Part shown: in pieces, positions 48,002 through 57,166 of the stretch
Position numbering within the stretch: position 1 is the first letter of the stretch
How the letters are laid out: every line of letters begins with the position of its first letter
Assembly: GCF_013817205.1 (NCBI RefSeq)
Contig: NZ_JACDDD010000002.1
Coordinates: forward strand, 34,744-98,743
Direction: 5' to 3'
Length of the DNA: 64,000 nucleotides
Source: Polaromonas sp.
Lineage (GTDB): Bacteria > Pseudomonadota > Gammaproteobacteria > Burkholderiales > Burkholderiaceae_C
Program-made: the position numbers and the translations under genes
Notes under the pieces: generated by a model
Databases searched by the model: none
Seen by the model: the letters and a program-made list of their open reading frames with translations, nothing else
Told to the model about the DNA's origin: nothing

Positions 48002-49780
48002 ATGAGCGCTGCGAAGTCGATCTACGACGACAAACCCTGGCAAGCTGCCTACGGCCAGCACATTCAAGTCGAACTGCCCAGCGCCCGCTACCGGAATCTG
48101 GCTCACCTGGCCAGCGAGGCCTGCCGCCGTTTCGAGAAGCGCACCGCTTTCACCTGCGTGGTGGGAAATGGCATGAACGGCAGCCTCAGCTACGCCGAGG
48201 TCGACGAACTCTCTGACGCCTTCGCAGGCTACCTTCGCGGTGTCTGCGGTCTTGCGGCCGGCGACCGTGTGGCCGTGCAGTTGCCCAATTCCTTGTCGTA
48301 TCCGGTGGTGGCCTTCGGGGTATTCAAGGCCGGTTGTGTCCTCGTCAACACCAACCCGCTGTACACGCCCAGCGAGATGATTCATCAGTTCAATGACGCC
48401 GGAGCCAGCGTGCTGGTGGTCGTTGACATGTTCTCGGACAAGCTGGCAGAAGTGGTGCCCAAAACCGGCATCAAACGTGTCGTTCTGGCCGGCGTGTCCG
48501 AGATGTTTCCCGCCATCCCCAACATGGTTGTGCGTGGTGTACAGAAGGTGTGGAGCAAGACCCTGCCGCCCGTACCCCGGCTGGCAGTTCCCGTTGAACG
48601 CCTGGCCGACACCCTGCAGGCGGGCCGCAAGACCCTGCCCGCAGACGGCGTGAGAGTCTGGTGGGAGCACATTCCCGCAGCCAGTGTGGCTGCTTTGCAG
48701 TACACCGGCGGCACGACCGGCGTGAGCAAAGGCGCCATGCTCAGCCACGCCAACCTGCTCGCCAATGTGGACCAGGTGCTGGCCATGGGTCGTTCGCACA
48801 TGAGCGCCGGGGACGGCAGCCAGGAATGTGTGCTGACCGCCCTCCCGCTGTACCATATCTTCGCATTCACCGCGAACCTGCTGACGTTCTTTGACATCGG
48901 TGCTCGCAACATCCTGGTGCCCACCCCCCGGCCGGTGCAAAACCTGCAGCGAGCCATCGAAAACTACCCCATCACCTGGATCACCGGGGTAAACACCCTG
49001 TTCAATGGCCTCATGAACGAGGAATGGTTCAGCGCGTTTCCGCCGAAACACCTGAAGGCCGCCATTGCCGGCGGTACGGCCCTGCACGGTGCGGTGGCCG
49101 CACGGTGGCAGGGCATGACCGGCACAAGGGTGGCCGAGGGCTACGGCTTGACCGAGACATCCCCTGTCATCACCTTCAACCCCATGACCGGCACCGCACG
49201 GCCTGACAGCATCGGCATTCCCGTGCCGGGGTGCGAAGTCCGTCTGGTTGCGGACGACGGCAGCCCGGCACCAGTGGGCCAGCCGGGAGAGCTGGCGGTG
49301 CGCGGTCCGCAAACCATGCTCGGCTACTGGCAACGGCCGGAAGACACCGCACTGGTCATTAAAGATGGCTGGCTGTACACCGGCGACGTTGCCGTGATGG
49401 ATGAAAGCGGATTCTTCCGCGTCGTGGACCGCAAAAAGGATCTGGTGCTGGTATCGGGCTTCAATGTGTACCCCAACGAGGTGGAAGAGGCTCTGTCGAA
49501 GCTGGATGCGATCTTTGAGGCCGCAGTGGTCGGCATACCCGACTCGCGCTCGGGGGAGGCCGTGCGCGCCTACGTCGTGAAGAACCCGGAGTTCGAGGGC
49601 GAGCTCACGCAGGAAATGGTCATCACCCATTGCAGAAGCCTGCTGACGGATTACAAGATTCCGAAGTCCATTGTTTTCAGGAACGAACTTCCCAAGTCAC
49701 CGATCGGAAAAATCCTGCGCAAGGATTTGAAGGCAGAAGTCAAGGCAGAGCACGCCCAGCCATCAGCCACTGCCCGCTAA
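48002..49780 (+). CDS. AMP-forming acyl-CoA ligase (FadD-like)
   Basis: A 592-residue ANL-superfamily ligase. It has the P-loop-like YTGGTTGVSKGAMLSHANL, the adenylate motif GYGLTETSPVITFNP, the hinge DRKKDLVLVSGFNVYPNEVE, and the C-terminal lysine in LPKSPIGKILRKDLK. It activates a carboxylic acid to a CoA thioester. By pattern it is closest to long-chain FadD, but the neighbourhood suggests an aromatic or other acid from dehalogenation as a possible substrate. It starts 215 bases after the Bug gene, with AAAGGA upstream. Confidence 0.88.
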   Translation: MSAAKSIYDDKPWQAAYGQHIQVELPSARYRNLAHLASEACRRFEKRTAFTCVVGNGMNGSLSYAEVDELSDAFAGYLRGVCGLAAGDRVAVQLPNSLSYPVVAFGVFKAGCVLVNTNPLYTPSEMIHQFNDAGASVLVVVDMFSDKLAEVVPKTGIKRVVLAGVSEMFPAIPNMVVRGVQKVWSKTLPPVPRLAVPVERLADTLQAGRKTLPADGVRVWWEHIPAASVAALQYTGGTTGVSKGAMLSHANLLANVDQVLAMGRSHMSAGDGSQECVLTALPLYHIFAFTANLLTFFDIGARNILVPTPRPVQNLQRAIENYPITWITGVNTLFNGLMNEEWFSAFPPKHLKAAIAGGTALHGAVAARWQGMTGTRVAEGYGLTETSPVITFNPMTGTARPDSIGIPVPGCEVRLVADDGSPAPVGQPGELAVRGPQTMLGYWQRPEDTALVIKDGWLYTGDVAVMDESGFFRVVDRKKDLVLVSGFNVYPNEVEEALSKLDAIFEAAVVGIPDSRSGEAVRAYVVKNPEFEGELTQEMVITHCRSLLTDYKIPKSIVFRNELPKSPIGKILRKDLKAEVKAEHAQPSATAR

Positions 49781-49808
49781 AAAAATAGAAACTCTGGAAT
49801 ATTGAAAA

Positions 49809-50717
49809 ATGCTTACTCCACTGGAAACCAAACTGCTCGGCATGATGATGATGGTCATCATGCTGGGCATGGGCGCGAGCCTGACCTTTCGCGACTTCCT
49901 GATCGCCTTTCGCAAGCCAAAGGGTGTGATGGTTGGCGTCCTTTGCCAGTACGGCATCATGCCCTTCCTCTCCTACCTCCTGGCGGTGCTGCTCGGCCTG
50001 CCGCCGGCGCTGGCGGTCGGCCTGATCCTGATGGGTTGCATGCCGGGCGGAACCACTTCCAACATCTTCACATACTTCAGCAAAGGAGCCCTTGCGCTGT
50101 CCATCATGATGACCAGCGTATCAACCCTGATCGCCGTAGCCGCCGTACCCGCACTCATCGCCTTTTACAGCAAGCTGGCTGGCGTGACCGGTGAATTCGC
50201 CATCCCTGCGGCCAATGTGGCGCAAGTGCTCGTGGTGCTTCTGGTGCCCACGCTGCTGGGCATGGTGCTACGCAAGTGGAATCCCAACATCGGCGCCACC
50301 ATAGAGCTGATCGGCTCCATGCTGGGCATCCTGGTGATTCTTTTTCTGGTGGTGTCGTGGGTTCCACGCAATTACCAGTTGCTGCTTTCAACCCCATGGC
50401 AGGTTTTCTTCGTCGCCATCGGACTGGGACTGTTCGGCATGCTGTTGGGGTACTGGCTGGCACGCGCGCTCAGACAGGACAGCAACCGCTCCCGCACCAT
50501 CAGCCTGGAAACCGGCATTCAGAACGGCCCGCTTGCCGTACTCATCGTGTCGCTGACCTTCACTGGGGAGATGCAGCAACAGGTGTTGTTGATACCGGTG
50601 CTGTACAGCCTGTTTATCGTGTTGAGCAGTTCGGTCATCACCGTCTGGTACCGCACCAATGCCACCCGCGAAGCGCTGGCACGCGATGCAGCCAAGGTGC
50701 GGCTCGTGACGGCATAG
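49809..50717 (+). CDS. Bile acid:sodium symporter (BASS) family transporter
   Basis: A 302-residue membrane protein with about 9-10 hydrophobic segments. BASS signatures are ILMGCMPGGTTSNIFTYFS and LETGIQNGPLAVLIVSLTF. The family imports organic anions, including bile acids, pyruvate and other carboxylates, with sodium. It is 28 bases after the ligase, so it is likely co-transcribed and may carry the cluster's acid substrate. The actual solute is unknown. Confidence 0.85.
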   Translation: MLTPLETKLLGMMMMVIMLGMGASLTFRDFLIAFRKPKGVMVGVLCQYGIMPFLSYLLAVLLGLPPALAVGLILMGCMPGGTTSNIFTYFSKGALALSIMMTSVSTLIAVAAVPALIAFYSKLAGVTGEFAIPAANVAQVLVVLLVPTLLGMVLRKWNPNIGATIELIGSMLGILVILFLVVSWVPRNYQLLLSTPWQVFFVAIGLGLFGMLLGYWLARALRQDSNRSRTISLETGIQNGPLAVLIVSLTFTGEMQQQVLLIPVLYSLFIVLSSSVITVWYRTNATREALARDAAKVRLVTA

Positions 50718-50755
50718 GTACGCAGGGCGACGGGGGCTATCGCACCGCCGGAGAT

Positions 50756-51685
50756 TCAGGCAGGCGACTGCGGCGTTGCAGCCGGTCTGGCGGGTCGGGT
50801 GACCAGAAACACCCCGGGCAAGATCAATAGCGCACCGACCGCGTGGTGCCAGCCCGGTGGCTCGCCCAGCAGGCCCCAAGCCGCAGCGGCTGCGTAAAGC
50901 GGGCCGAGGTAAAGCGCCACCGCCACGCGGCTGGCCCCGAGGATTTTTTGCGCCCAGCTGTATATCCAGTAGGCGCCAATACCGGGAATCAAGCCCGCCA
51001 CGACCACCAGCAGCAAAGCCTGGCTGCCCAGCACATCGGCGCCAGCCCGCGTGGCCTCCCACAGCGCTGGGGGCAGCAGCACCAAGGCACCGCCGACACA
51101 GATGGCCGCGAGCCGTGCCGTTGCACTCAGAGGACTGGGCCAGCGTTTTTGCAGTAGCGCGTAAGCCGCCCACGACACGGTGGCCGCCACAATCCAGACA
51201 TCACCCGCGACAAACTGCACCTGCCCCAAAGCCGTCCACTGCCCCCGGACCACGACATGTAGCACCCCGGTCAGCGCCAGCACGACGCCCGCCTTCTGCC
51301 GCGCCCCAAATGCCTCGCCCAACCACCACATCGCCCCAAGGCTGATCAGCACCGGCGAGGCCGAGTAAATCAAAGCAATATTCATCGCCCCGGTTGAACG
51401 GGCGCCCTCGTACACCCAGGCGCCGCAGATCAGCATGCCCAGGGTGCCCAACACCAGGTACTGCCGCCAGGCCCGGACAATCGTCGCCCGGTGTTGCCAC
51501 AGCTCGGCGCGCGTGATGACCACCAGGATCAGCGCCGCCAGACCCCAACGGCCCAGTGCCAGCATGTAAGGCCCGATGACACCGGGCGCCTTGCGCGCCA
51601 CAATGTAATTGACAGCCCACAGCGCCGGAACCAGCCAAAGCAGCAACAGGGCCTTGCGCGTCTCGCGCTGCGCCGCGTCAGGCAT
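50756..51685 (-). CDS. DMT/EamA-family transporter
   Basis: A 309-residue protein with ten predicted membrane segments in two EamA repeats (LLWLVPALWAVNYIVARKAP and WIVAATVSWAAYALLQKRW). The family exports metabolites or amino acids. The start at 51685 is chosen because ATG overlaps the dusA stop by 8 bases and gives the normal N-terminus. Substrate unknown. Confidence 0.85.
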   Translation of the reverse strand: MPDAAQRETRKALLLLWLVPALWAVNYIVARKAPGVIGPYMLALGRWGLAALILVVITRAELWQHRATIVRAWRQYLVLGTLGMLICGAWVYEGARSTGAMNIALIYSASPVLISLGAMWWLGEAFGARQKAGVVLALTGVLHVVVRGQWTALGQVQFVAGDVWIVAATVSWAAYALLQKRWPSPLSATARLAAICVGGALVLLPPALWEATRAGADVLGSQALLLVVVAGLIPGIGAYWIYSWAQKILGASRVAVALYLGPLYAAAAAWGLLGEPPGWHHAVGALLILPGVFLVTRPARPAATPQSPA

Positions 51686-52718
51686 GCGCCGCCATGTCGG
51701 GCTGCAATGAAGACTCGCCGCCTTGGCTGGGCAGGGGAGCATGCGCCAGTGTCATCACCTCGCGCGGGTGCAGGGACTTGAGCTTGTGGTCGCTCCAGAC
51801 CTGACGCCAGCGCCTTGAGCCAGGCAGGCCGTGGCGCAAGCCCAGCATGTGGCGGGCGATTGTCGGCCAAGGCGTACCGTGTTGGGCGGCCTGCGCGGCC
51901 ATGTAATCCACCATCATCGATTCGACCGACTCCCGTGTCTGCTCCCCCGGACCGGTGCCAAAAAAGGCCTCATCCCAGGACGCCAACCACCAGGGGTGAT
52001 GGTAGGCCTCGCGCCCCACCATCACGCCGTCGAGTTCGCGCAGTTGCGCCGCGACCTGCTCGCCAGTGGTGATGCCCCCGTTGATGACGATGGTGAGATC
52101 CGGAAACTCGCGCTTGAGCCGACGAACCAGCTCGTAGCGCAGCGGTGGCACTTCGCGGTTTTCCTTAGGAGAAAGGCCCTTGAGCCAGGCATTGCGCGCG
52201 TGCACAATGAAAGTCTTGCAGCCTGCTTCGCTGACCGTGCCAACAAAGTCGCGCACAAAGTCATAACTTTCGCCCTTGTCAATGCCAATACGATGCTTGA
52301 CCGTTACGGGCACGGCCACCACATCAACCATGGCTTTCACGCAATCGGCGACCAGTTGCGGCTCGGCCATCAGGCAGGCGCCGAAAGCGCCGCGCTGCAC
52401 CCGCTCGCTGGGGCAGCCGCAGTTGAGGTTGATCTCGTCATAACCCCATTGCTCGCCCAATTTCGCGCAATGCGCCAGGTCAGCGGGCTCACTGCCGCCG
52501 AGTTGCAAGGCCACCGGATGCTCCTGCGCATTGAAACGCAGGTGGCGCGCCACATCGCCGTGCACCAACGCGCCGGTGGTCACCATCTCGGTGTAAAGCA
52601 GGGCGTGGCGGGACAGCAGACGGTGGAAATAACGGCAATGCCTGTCAGTCCAGTCCATCATCGGTGCCACGCTCAGGCGATGCGCCGGAAATGGCGTGGA
52701 AGAGGAACCGGCATTCAT
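51678..52718 (-). CDS. dusA: tRNA-dihydrouridine synthase A
   Basis: A 346-residue FMN enzyme that reduces uridines in the tRNA D-loop (U20/U20a). The signature is SVAPMMDWTDRHCRYFHRLL, with the catalytic cysteine in NLNCGCPSERVQRGAFGACL, and PVTVKHRIGIDK. The start at 52718 (MNAGSSSTPFPAHRLS) is the one giving the family N-terminus; the frame stays open upstream. It is divergent from the M14 gene and overlaps the DMT gene. Confidence 0.93.
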   Translation of the reverse strand: MNAGSSSTPFPAHRLSVAPMMDWTDRHCRYFHRLLSRHALLYTEMVTTGALVHGDVARHLRFNAQEHPVALQLGGSEPADLAHCAKLGEQWGYDEINLNCGCPSERVQRGAFGACLMAEPQLVADCVKAMVDVVAVPVTVKHRIGIDKGESYDFVRDFVGTVSEAGCKTFIVHARNAWLKGLSPKENREVPPLRYELVRRLKREFPDLTIVINGGITTGEQVAAQLRELDGVMVGREAYHHPWWLASWDEAFFGTGPGEQTRESVESMMVDYMAAQAAQHGTPWPTIARHMLGLRHGLPGSRRWRQVWSDHKLKSLHPREVMTLAHAPLPSQGGESSLQPDMAAHA

Positions 52719-52910
52719 TGGTAACGAGGGCTCGAAAAGCATGGAAGCCCATAGTTTCTCACGCTGGCCTTCCGGGCATGCCCGGACAAGGAAATTTGCC
52801 ACAGCTGGTAACAGAGAAGGGGTAACCATCGGTCCGCCCCGCGTCAGAGCCTGGATAATAGGAATCAGGACCGGGTCGCCCCGGCAGTCCTCCAGAACCC
52901 TATTGAAGCC

Positions 52911-54713
52911 ATGACCCAAACAGCCCTGCCCCTGCCCTGCACCTCCCGCTCCGGCCTGTTTCGCCCTGCCCTGCCCCTGCTGCTGAGTCTGGCCTTGGCC
53001 GCCTGCACCTCGGTGCCGCTGCCGCCCTGGCCGGCGCCGGGCGGCGCAGCCAAGGCGCCGCTTCCGGCCGCACCGGCGCCGGCGACTATCCCGGTGACAG
53101 TGGCACCACCGGTCGTGGTCATCCAGCCAGTCCCGGCGCGCCCGTCCGGGGTGGTGACCCCGGCGGAGGCCCCCTACAGCGCCGCAGTGGCCGCCCGTTT
53201 CCCTGCACCCTCGCTGATTTACAGCACGCCGGGCCTGCAGGAAGGGCGCAGCAGCTTCACCTCAAATGCAGAAATCCAGAACTGGCTGCGCGACCTGGTC
53301 GCCGCTGCTGCGGCGACACCCGCCTTGAAAGCCGCCCTGCTGCCCATCGGTCGGTCACAGAGCGGCGAAACGCTGGACGCACTGGTGCTGACGCGCGCTG
53401 CCGGCACCGAGGCAGCCGCCATCGCGGCATCAGGCCGGCCCACAGTGCTGCTGATCGGCCAACAGCATGGCGACGAGCCGGCCGGCAGCGAAGCGCTGCT
53501 GGTGATAGCGCGTGAACTCACACAAGGCCTCTTGCGGCCAATGCTCGACCGTATCAATGTCATCATCGTGCCGCGCGCCAACCCCGATGGCTCGGCCGAC
53601 AACAGGCGCGTGACCACCGGCGGCCTGGACATGAACCGCGATCACCTGCTGCTCAACACGCCGGAAGCGCAGGCTCTGGCCCGGCTGACCCGCGACTACC
53701 GCCCTACCGTCGTGGTGGACGCCCATGAATACACCGTCGTGGGCCGCTTCCTGCAGAAGTTCGGCGCCGTGCAGAAATACGATGCCCTGCTGCAATACGC
53801 AACCACCGCCAACATCCCGGAGTTTCTGACCAAGGCCTCGGAAGAGTGGTACCGCCGCCCGCTGGTGGCGGCGCTGAAGTCCCAGGGACTGAGCAACGAG
53901 TGGTACTACACCACCTCAACCGACCTGACGGACAAAAAAATCTCCATGGGCGGCACCCAGCCCGACACCGGCCGCAACGTCAATGGCCTGAAAAACACCG
54001 TGAGCCTGCTGATCGAAACGCGCGGCGTCGGCATAGGGCGGCTGCACATCCAGCGCCGGGTCCACACCCACGTCACCGCCATCAGCAGCGTGCTGGCAAG
54101 CACCGCTCAGCGCGCCAGCGAACTCCGCCAGCTCCAGCCTTATATTGAAAAGGAAATCGCCGGCCAGGCCTGCAAGGACGAAGCCGTGGTGGAAGCCGGC
54201 CCGACCCCGACGCAGCAGGAACTGCTGATGCTGGACCCCATCACCGGAGCCGACAAGGCGCTGCGGGTGGAGTGGAATTCGGCGCTGGCGCTGCGCAAGA
54301 TCAAGACGCGCGTGCGCCCTTGCGGCTACTGGCTTTCAGCCTCTTCAAAAACGGCGGTAGAGCGGCTGCGACTGCACGGCGTGCAGGTGCTGCGCGTCAC
54401 CGAACCCGGCTCCATGCTTGGTGACCTGTACCGCGAAACAGCACGCTCTGCGGGCGAACGGCAGGACGTGCGTGGCACCATCAGCGACGCCGGGCAGATC
54501 GTCAAAGCAGAAGTGGCGCTGGTGCGGGGGGTGATCGACGCGCCCACCGGCAGCTACTACGTACCGCTGAACCAGCCGCTGGCCAACCTGGCGATCGCCG
54601 CGCTGGAGCCTGACACGCAAAACAGCTACTTTGCCAACCGGCTCATCGACAACCTGACCGGCAGCGCACGCGTGATGGCCGAACCGTCGCTGAAAACCGA
54701 AGAACTGCCCTGA
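52911..54713 (+). CDS. M14-type metallocarboxypeptidase, lipoprotein
   Basis: A 600-residue protein with a signal peptide and a lipobox (LALAACTS), followed by a 60-residue Pro/Ala-rich linker suggesting attachment to a membrane or the periplasm. The M14 zinc site is LLIGQQHGDEPAGSEAL (HxxE) with the second His in VVVDAHEYTVVGR; LLIETRGVG may give the catalytic glutamate. RANPDGSADNRR is also typical. It probably trims peptides or cell-wall peptides. The C-terminal 180 residues are of unknown function. Confidence 0.87.
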   Translation: MTQTALPLPCTSRSGLFRPALPLLLSLALAACTSVPLPPWPAPGGAAKAPLPAAPAPATIPVTVAPPVVVIQPVPARPSGVVTPAEAPYSAAVAARFPAPSLIYSTPGLQEGRSSFTSNAEIQNWLRDLVAAAAATPALKAALLPIGRSQSGETLDALVLTRAAGTEAAAIAASGRPTVLLIGQQHGDEPAGSEALLVIARELTQGLLRPMLDRINVIIVPRANPDGSADNRRVTTGGLDMNRDHLLLNTPEAQALARLTRDYRPTVVVDAHEYTVVGRFLQKFGAVQKYDALLQYATTANIPEFLTKASEEWYRRPLVAALKSQGLSNEWYYTTSTDLTDKKISMGGTQPDTGRNVNGLKNTVSLLIETRGVGIGRLHIQRRVHTHVTAISSVLASTAQRASELRQLQPYIEKEIAGQACKDEAVVEAGPTPTQQELLMLDPITGADKALRVEWNSALALRKIKTRVRPCGYWLSASSKTAVERLRLHGVQVLRVTEPGSMLGDLYRETARSAGERQDVRGTISDAGQIVKAEVALVRGVIDAPTGSYYVPLNQPLANLAIAALEPDTQNSYFANRLIDNLTGSARVMAEPSLKTEELP

Positions 54714-54810
54714 ACATTCGGTACGGCGCGAGCTGGCTATCCGGGAGTCCTACAAAAAGCGGCTATCGCGGCTGACAGCCTGACCGCGCCCGGCGGAGCG
54801 TAATCAGGCC

Positions 54811-55224
54811 ATGAAGACATTTGAACTTATCCCGAAGATGGTCACCATGGGTGGCGTGTTTTACCCCACCGGCTACGCCGTCATGTTGTTCGCCGACAGC
54901 GCCCAGGCGCAGCAAGCCGCCGATGCGCTGGAAGCCAATGGATTTGCAGGCGACACAGTCATGCTGTTGCCCCCCGAAACCATCCTGCACGACATCGGCA
55001 AGGTGGACGGTGACTCCGGTGGTATGCCCTCAGTCGGCACCGAAGGCCATACTGTCAACAAATACGTCGCGCTGGCCCGCCAAGGCCACCACGGCGTGAT
55101 GGTCCACGCGCCCGACGATGAAGACACCCAGCGCGTGTTGTCGGCAGTGCGAGGCCAGCGCTTCGTCTACGGCCAGAAGTACCACATGCTGGCGATGGAA
55201 GACCTCGAGCCGGTTGCGAGCTGA
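54811..55224 (+). CDS. Conserved hypothetical protein
   Basis: A 137-residue soluble protein, not recognised. The middle has a short alpha/beta pattern (AVMLFADSAQAQQAADALE, then GDTVMLLPPETILHD) and a hydrophilic HAPDDEDTQRVLSAVRGQRF stretch. It has no signal peptide or membrane segment. A ribosome site is not obvious, but the frame and codon use match neighbours. It stands alone between the M14 gene and a 309-base gene-free stretch. Confidence 0.6.
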   Translation: MKTFELIPKMVTMGGVFYPTGYAVMLFADSAQAQQAADALEANGFAGDTVMLLPPETILHDIGKVDGDSGGMPSVGTEGHTVNKYVALARQGHHGVMVHAPDDEDTQRVLSAVRGQRFVYGQKYHMLAMEDLEPVAS

Positions 55225-55276
55225 GCCCTGCCGTTGGTGATCTGCTGTGCGGCCCACTTCCGGGACAATCTCGTCC

Positions 55277-55338
55277 GCTATGGAATTCATAGCTGCCCGC
55301 GCTTGCTGGATATGGGCTGAAGGCCTTTTTGCCACTTT
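55277..55338 (+). repeat. Dispersed repeat A, intergenic forward copy
   Basis: GCTATGGAATTCATAGC, a 21-nt spacer beginning TGCCCGCGCTTGCTGG, then GGCTGAAGGCCTTTTTGCC. With the reverse copy at 55,398-55,450 it fills much of the gene-free stretch 55,225-55,533. I see no gene there. Confidence 0.75.
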
Positions 55339-55397
55339 TTTCAGCAGTTCAGCAGTTCTACAGGTTATCAGTTCTCTTTCCCCCCAATTGCAAGCTG

Positions 55398-55450
55398 TTT
55401 GAGCCTCCAGCCCATGCCTAGCGGGTGTAGTCAGCTATTGATTTCATAGC
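55398..55450 (-). repeat. Dispersed repeat A, intergenic reverse copy
   Basis: On the minus strand: GCTATGAAATCAATAGC, a 21-nt spacer, then GGCTGGAGGCTCAAACAG. It faces the copy at 55,277, making a spaced inverted pair. Confidence 0.72.
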
Positions 55451-55533
55451 ATGTCAAAGCACTGATGGCGGGCCTCTCTCCACCTTGGCTGACCCGTGCC
55501 CGTCCATAATGACGAACAAAAGGGTGCACAGCG

Positions 55534-56655
55534 TTGAAGACACTGGTCTTGGGAGGGTACGGAAATTTCGGTGCGCGCATCTGCCGGGCACTGGCTGGCG
55601 ATGCCCGGATACAACTTCTGATCGGCGGACGAGACTTGGCGCGCGCGCAATCCCTTGCCGATGCCCTGCCTTCGGGCGCCCAGGCCGTGGCCCTGGATCA
55701 CAGCGCAGCCGGCTTCGGCCCGTGCCTGAAAAAACTGGGCATCGAGTTGCTGATCCACACCGCCGGCCCCTTCCAGCAACAGGACTACGCGGTGGCTCAC
55801 GCCGCCGCCGCGGCAGGGGCTCACTACATCGATCTGGCCGACGGCCGCCGCTTTGTCTGCGACTTTTGTGCCGCTATGAACGGCGTTTTCAGCGCGGCGG
55901 GACGCACGGCAATCTGTGGCGCCAGCACAGTGCCAGCGCTGTCTTCTGCCGTCGTCGACCATCTCTGCAGCGGCTGGCAAGGCCTGACCAGCATAGACAC
56001 CTGCATTGCGCCGGCCCAGACCGCGCCGCGCGGCCTGGCCACGCTGGCCGCCGTGCTCAGTTACTGCGGCGCGCCACTGCAAGTCTGGAATGACGGGCAG
56101 TGGCAAGCGCAGCTGGGCTGGGCCAGCCCCCGTGAAGTGCAGTTCGCGCGCCTGCACCCACGCCTGGGGGCACTCTGCGACATTCCTGATCTGGAACTCT
56201 TCCCGGCGTACTACCGGGTTAGCGACCGCGTCATGTTCAAGGCCGCGCTCGAGGTCGGCATGGCTCAGCGCGGCTTGGCCGGGCTGGCGAGATTGCGCGC
56301 ATGGGGCTTGATCAAGCATCCGACAGGGCTTGCTGGCCTGCTGAACACCAGCGCCCGTGCCCTGGATGGTCTGGGGTCCTCACTGGGCGGCATGGTGGTC
56401 CATGTGGAAGGCCTTGATTCAGCGGGCCAACGAGCCAGGCGCGCATGGCACATTGCGGCAGACCATGACCATGGCCCCGAAATCCCCTGCATGGCCGCCA
56501 TTTTGCTGGCCCGCAAGCTGGCGCACGGACAAGCTTTACCTACCGGTGCCCACGCATGCATGGGCATGCTCAAGCTCGCAGAGTTTGAGCCCGAGTTTGC
56601 ACGCTGGGGCATGGCCATCGACATCGTGGACGAGAACTCGACACATGCCGCATAA
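55534..56655 (+). CDS. Saccharopine dehydrogenase-like NAD(P)-binding protein
   Basis: A 373-residue protein with a Rossmann start (LVLGGYGNFGARICRALAG) and the saccharopine-dehydrogenase pattern (HTAGPFQQQDYAVAHAAAAA, GAHYIDLADG). The start is TTG at 55534, supported by AAAGGG at a suitable distance. It is first of four overlapping genes (with SRPBCC, DoxX-like and DUF2269-like). The true reaction is unknown; saccharopine chemistry is not implied. Confidence 0.8.
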   Translation: MKTLVLGGYGNFGARICRALAGDARIQLLIGGRDLARAQSLADALPSGAQAVALDHSAAGFGPCLKKLGIELLIHTAGPFQQQDYAVAHAAAAAGAHYIDLADGRRFVCDFCAAMNGVFSAAGRTAICGASTVPALSSAVVDHLCSGWQGLTSIDTCIAPAQTAPRGLATLAAVLSYCGAPLQVWNDGQWQAQLGWASPREVQFARLHPRLGALCDIPDLELFPAYYRVSDRVMFKAALEVGMAQRGLAGLARLRAWGLIKHPTGLAGLLNTSARALDGLGSSLGGMVVHVEGLDSAGQRARRAWHIAADHDHGPEIPCMAAILLARKLAHGQALPTGAHACMGMLKLAEFEPEFARWGMAIDIVDENSTHAA

Positions 56656-57166
56656 GAAGATGGAGTTCCCCATGCCGGCAGGCGAAACCGTGGTCTTCGA
56701 CGCGTTTCACTACCACTTGTGGCGCGCGCGTTGGGACTCGCTGGTCAGTGCCACCCACGTGCTGGGCGGTGCGCCCTGCCCCTTCGTCGGAGCGGTGACC
56801 GAAAACACCGGCGCGGGCGCACTGGGCGGCCTGTCGATGCGCACGCAGTTTGTCTCGTACGACCGTCCCCGCGTCGCAGCAGCAGCCATGATCGGCCAAT
56901 CGTTTCCATTCACCAGGTGGGCCGCATCGATGCGACACCGAGCCACCGGGCCGCGGCAGTCGGTTCTCATTTACACCTACAGCTTCCAGAGCGGGCCTGC
57001 GGGGCTGCGCTGGTTATGGGCGCCGGTTGTTGACTGGATCTTCACCTGGCAAACCCGCAGGCGCTTTGCCAGACTGCGGGACTTCCTGGCGCAGCACGCC
57101 GCCGAGGTCGAGCGCTGGCAGCAGGATAACGCCGATACCAGCGCCTCCGTGGCGACGCAAGCATGA
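56645..57166 (+). CDS. SRPBCC-like (DUF4166-type) protein
   Basis: A 173-residue protein whose pattern (FDAFHYHLWRARWDSLV, VTENTGAGALGGLSMRTQFV, RRRFARLRDFLAQHAAEVER) suggests an SRPBCC/cyclase-like fold, though this is by eye only. The start at 56645 overlaps the upstream stop by 11 bases; ATGs at 56660 and 56672 are alternatives. It ends in a 4-base overlap with the DoxX-like gene. Confidence 0.6.
   Translation: MPHKKMEFPMPAGETVVFDAFHYHLWRARWDSLVSATHVLGGAPCPFVGAVTENTGAGALGGLSMRTQFVSYDRPRVAAAAMIGQSFPFTRWAASMRHRATGPRQSVLIYTYSFQSGPAGLRWLWAPVVDWIFTWQTRRRFARLRDFLAQHAAEVERWQQDNADTSASVATQA

Noticed and set aside
47918..49630. A minus-strand open frame of 570 residues opposite the acyl-CoA ligase
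   Set aside because: It is antisense to a firmly identified ANL ligase and resembles no family.
42520..50717. The dehalogenase cluster as a tRNA-bounded genomic island
   Set aside because: No integrase, flanking tRNA or direct repeat is visible at its borders; recent transfer can only be tested by composition analysis and comparison with relatives.
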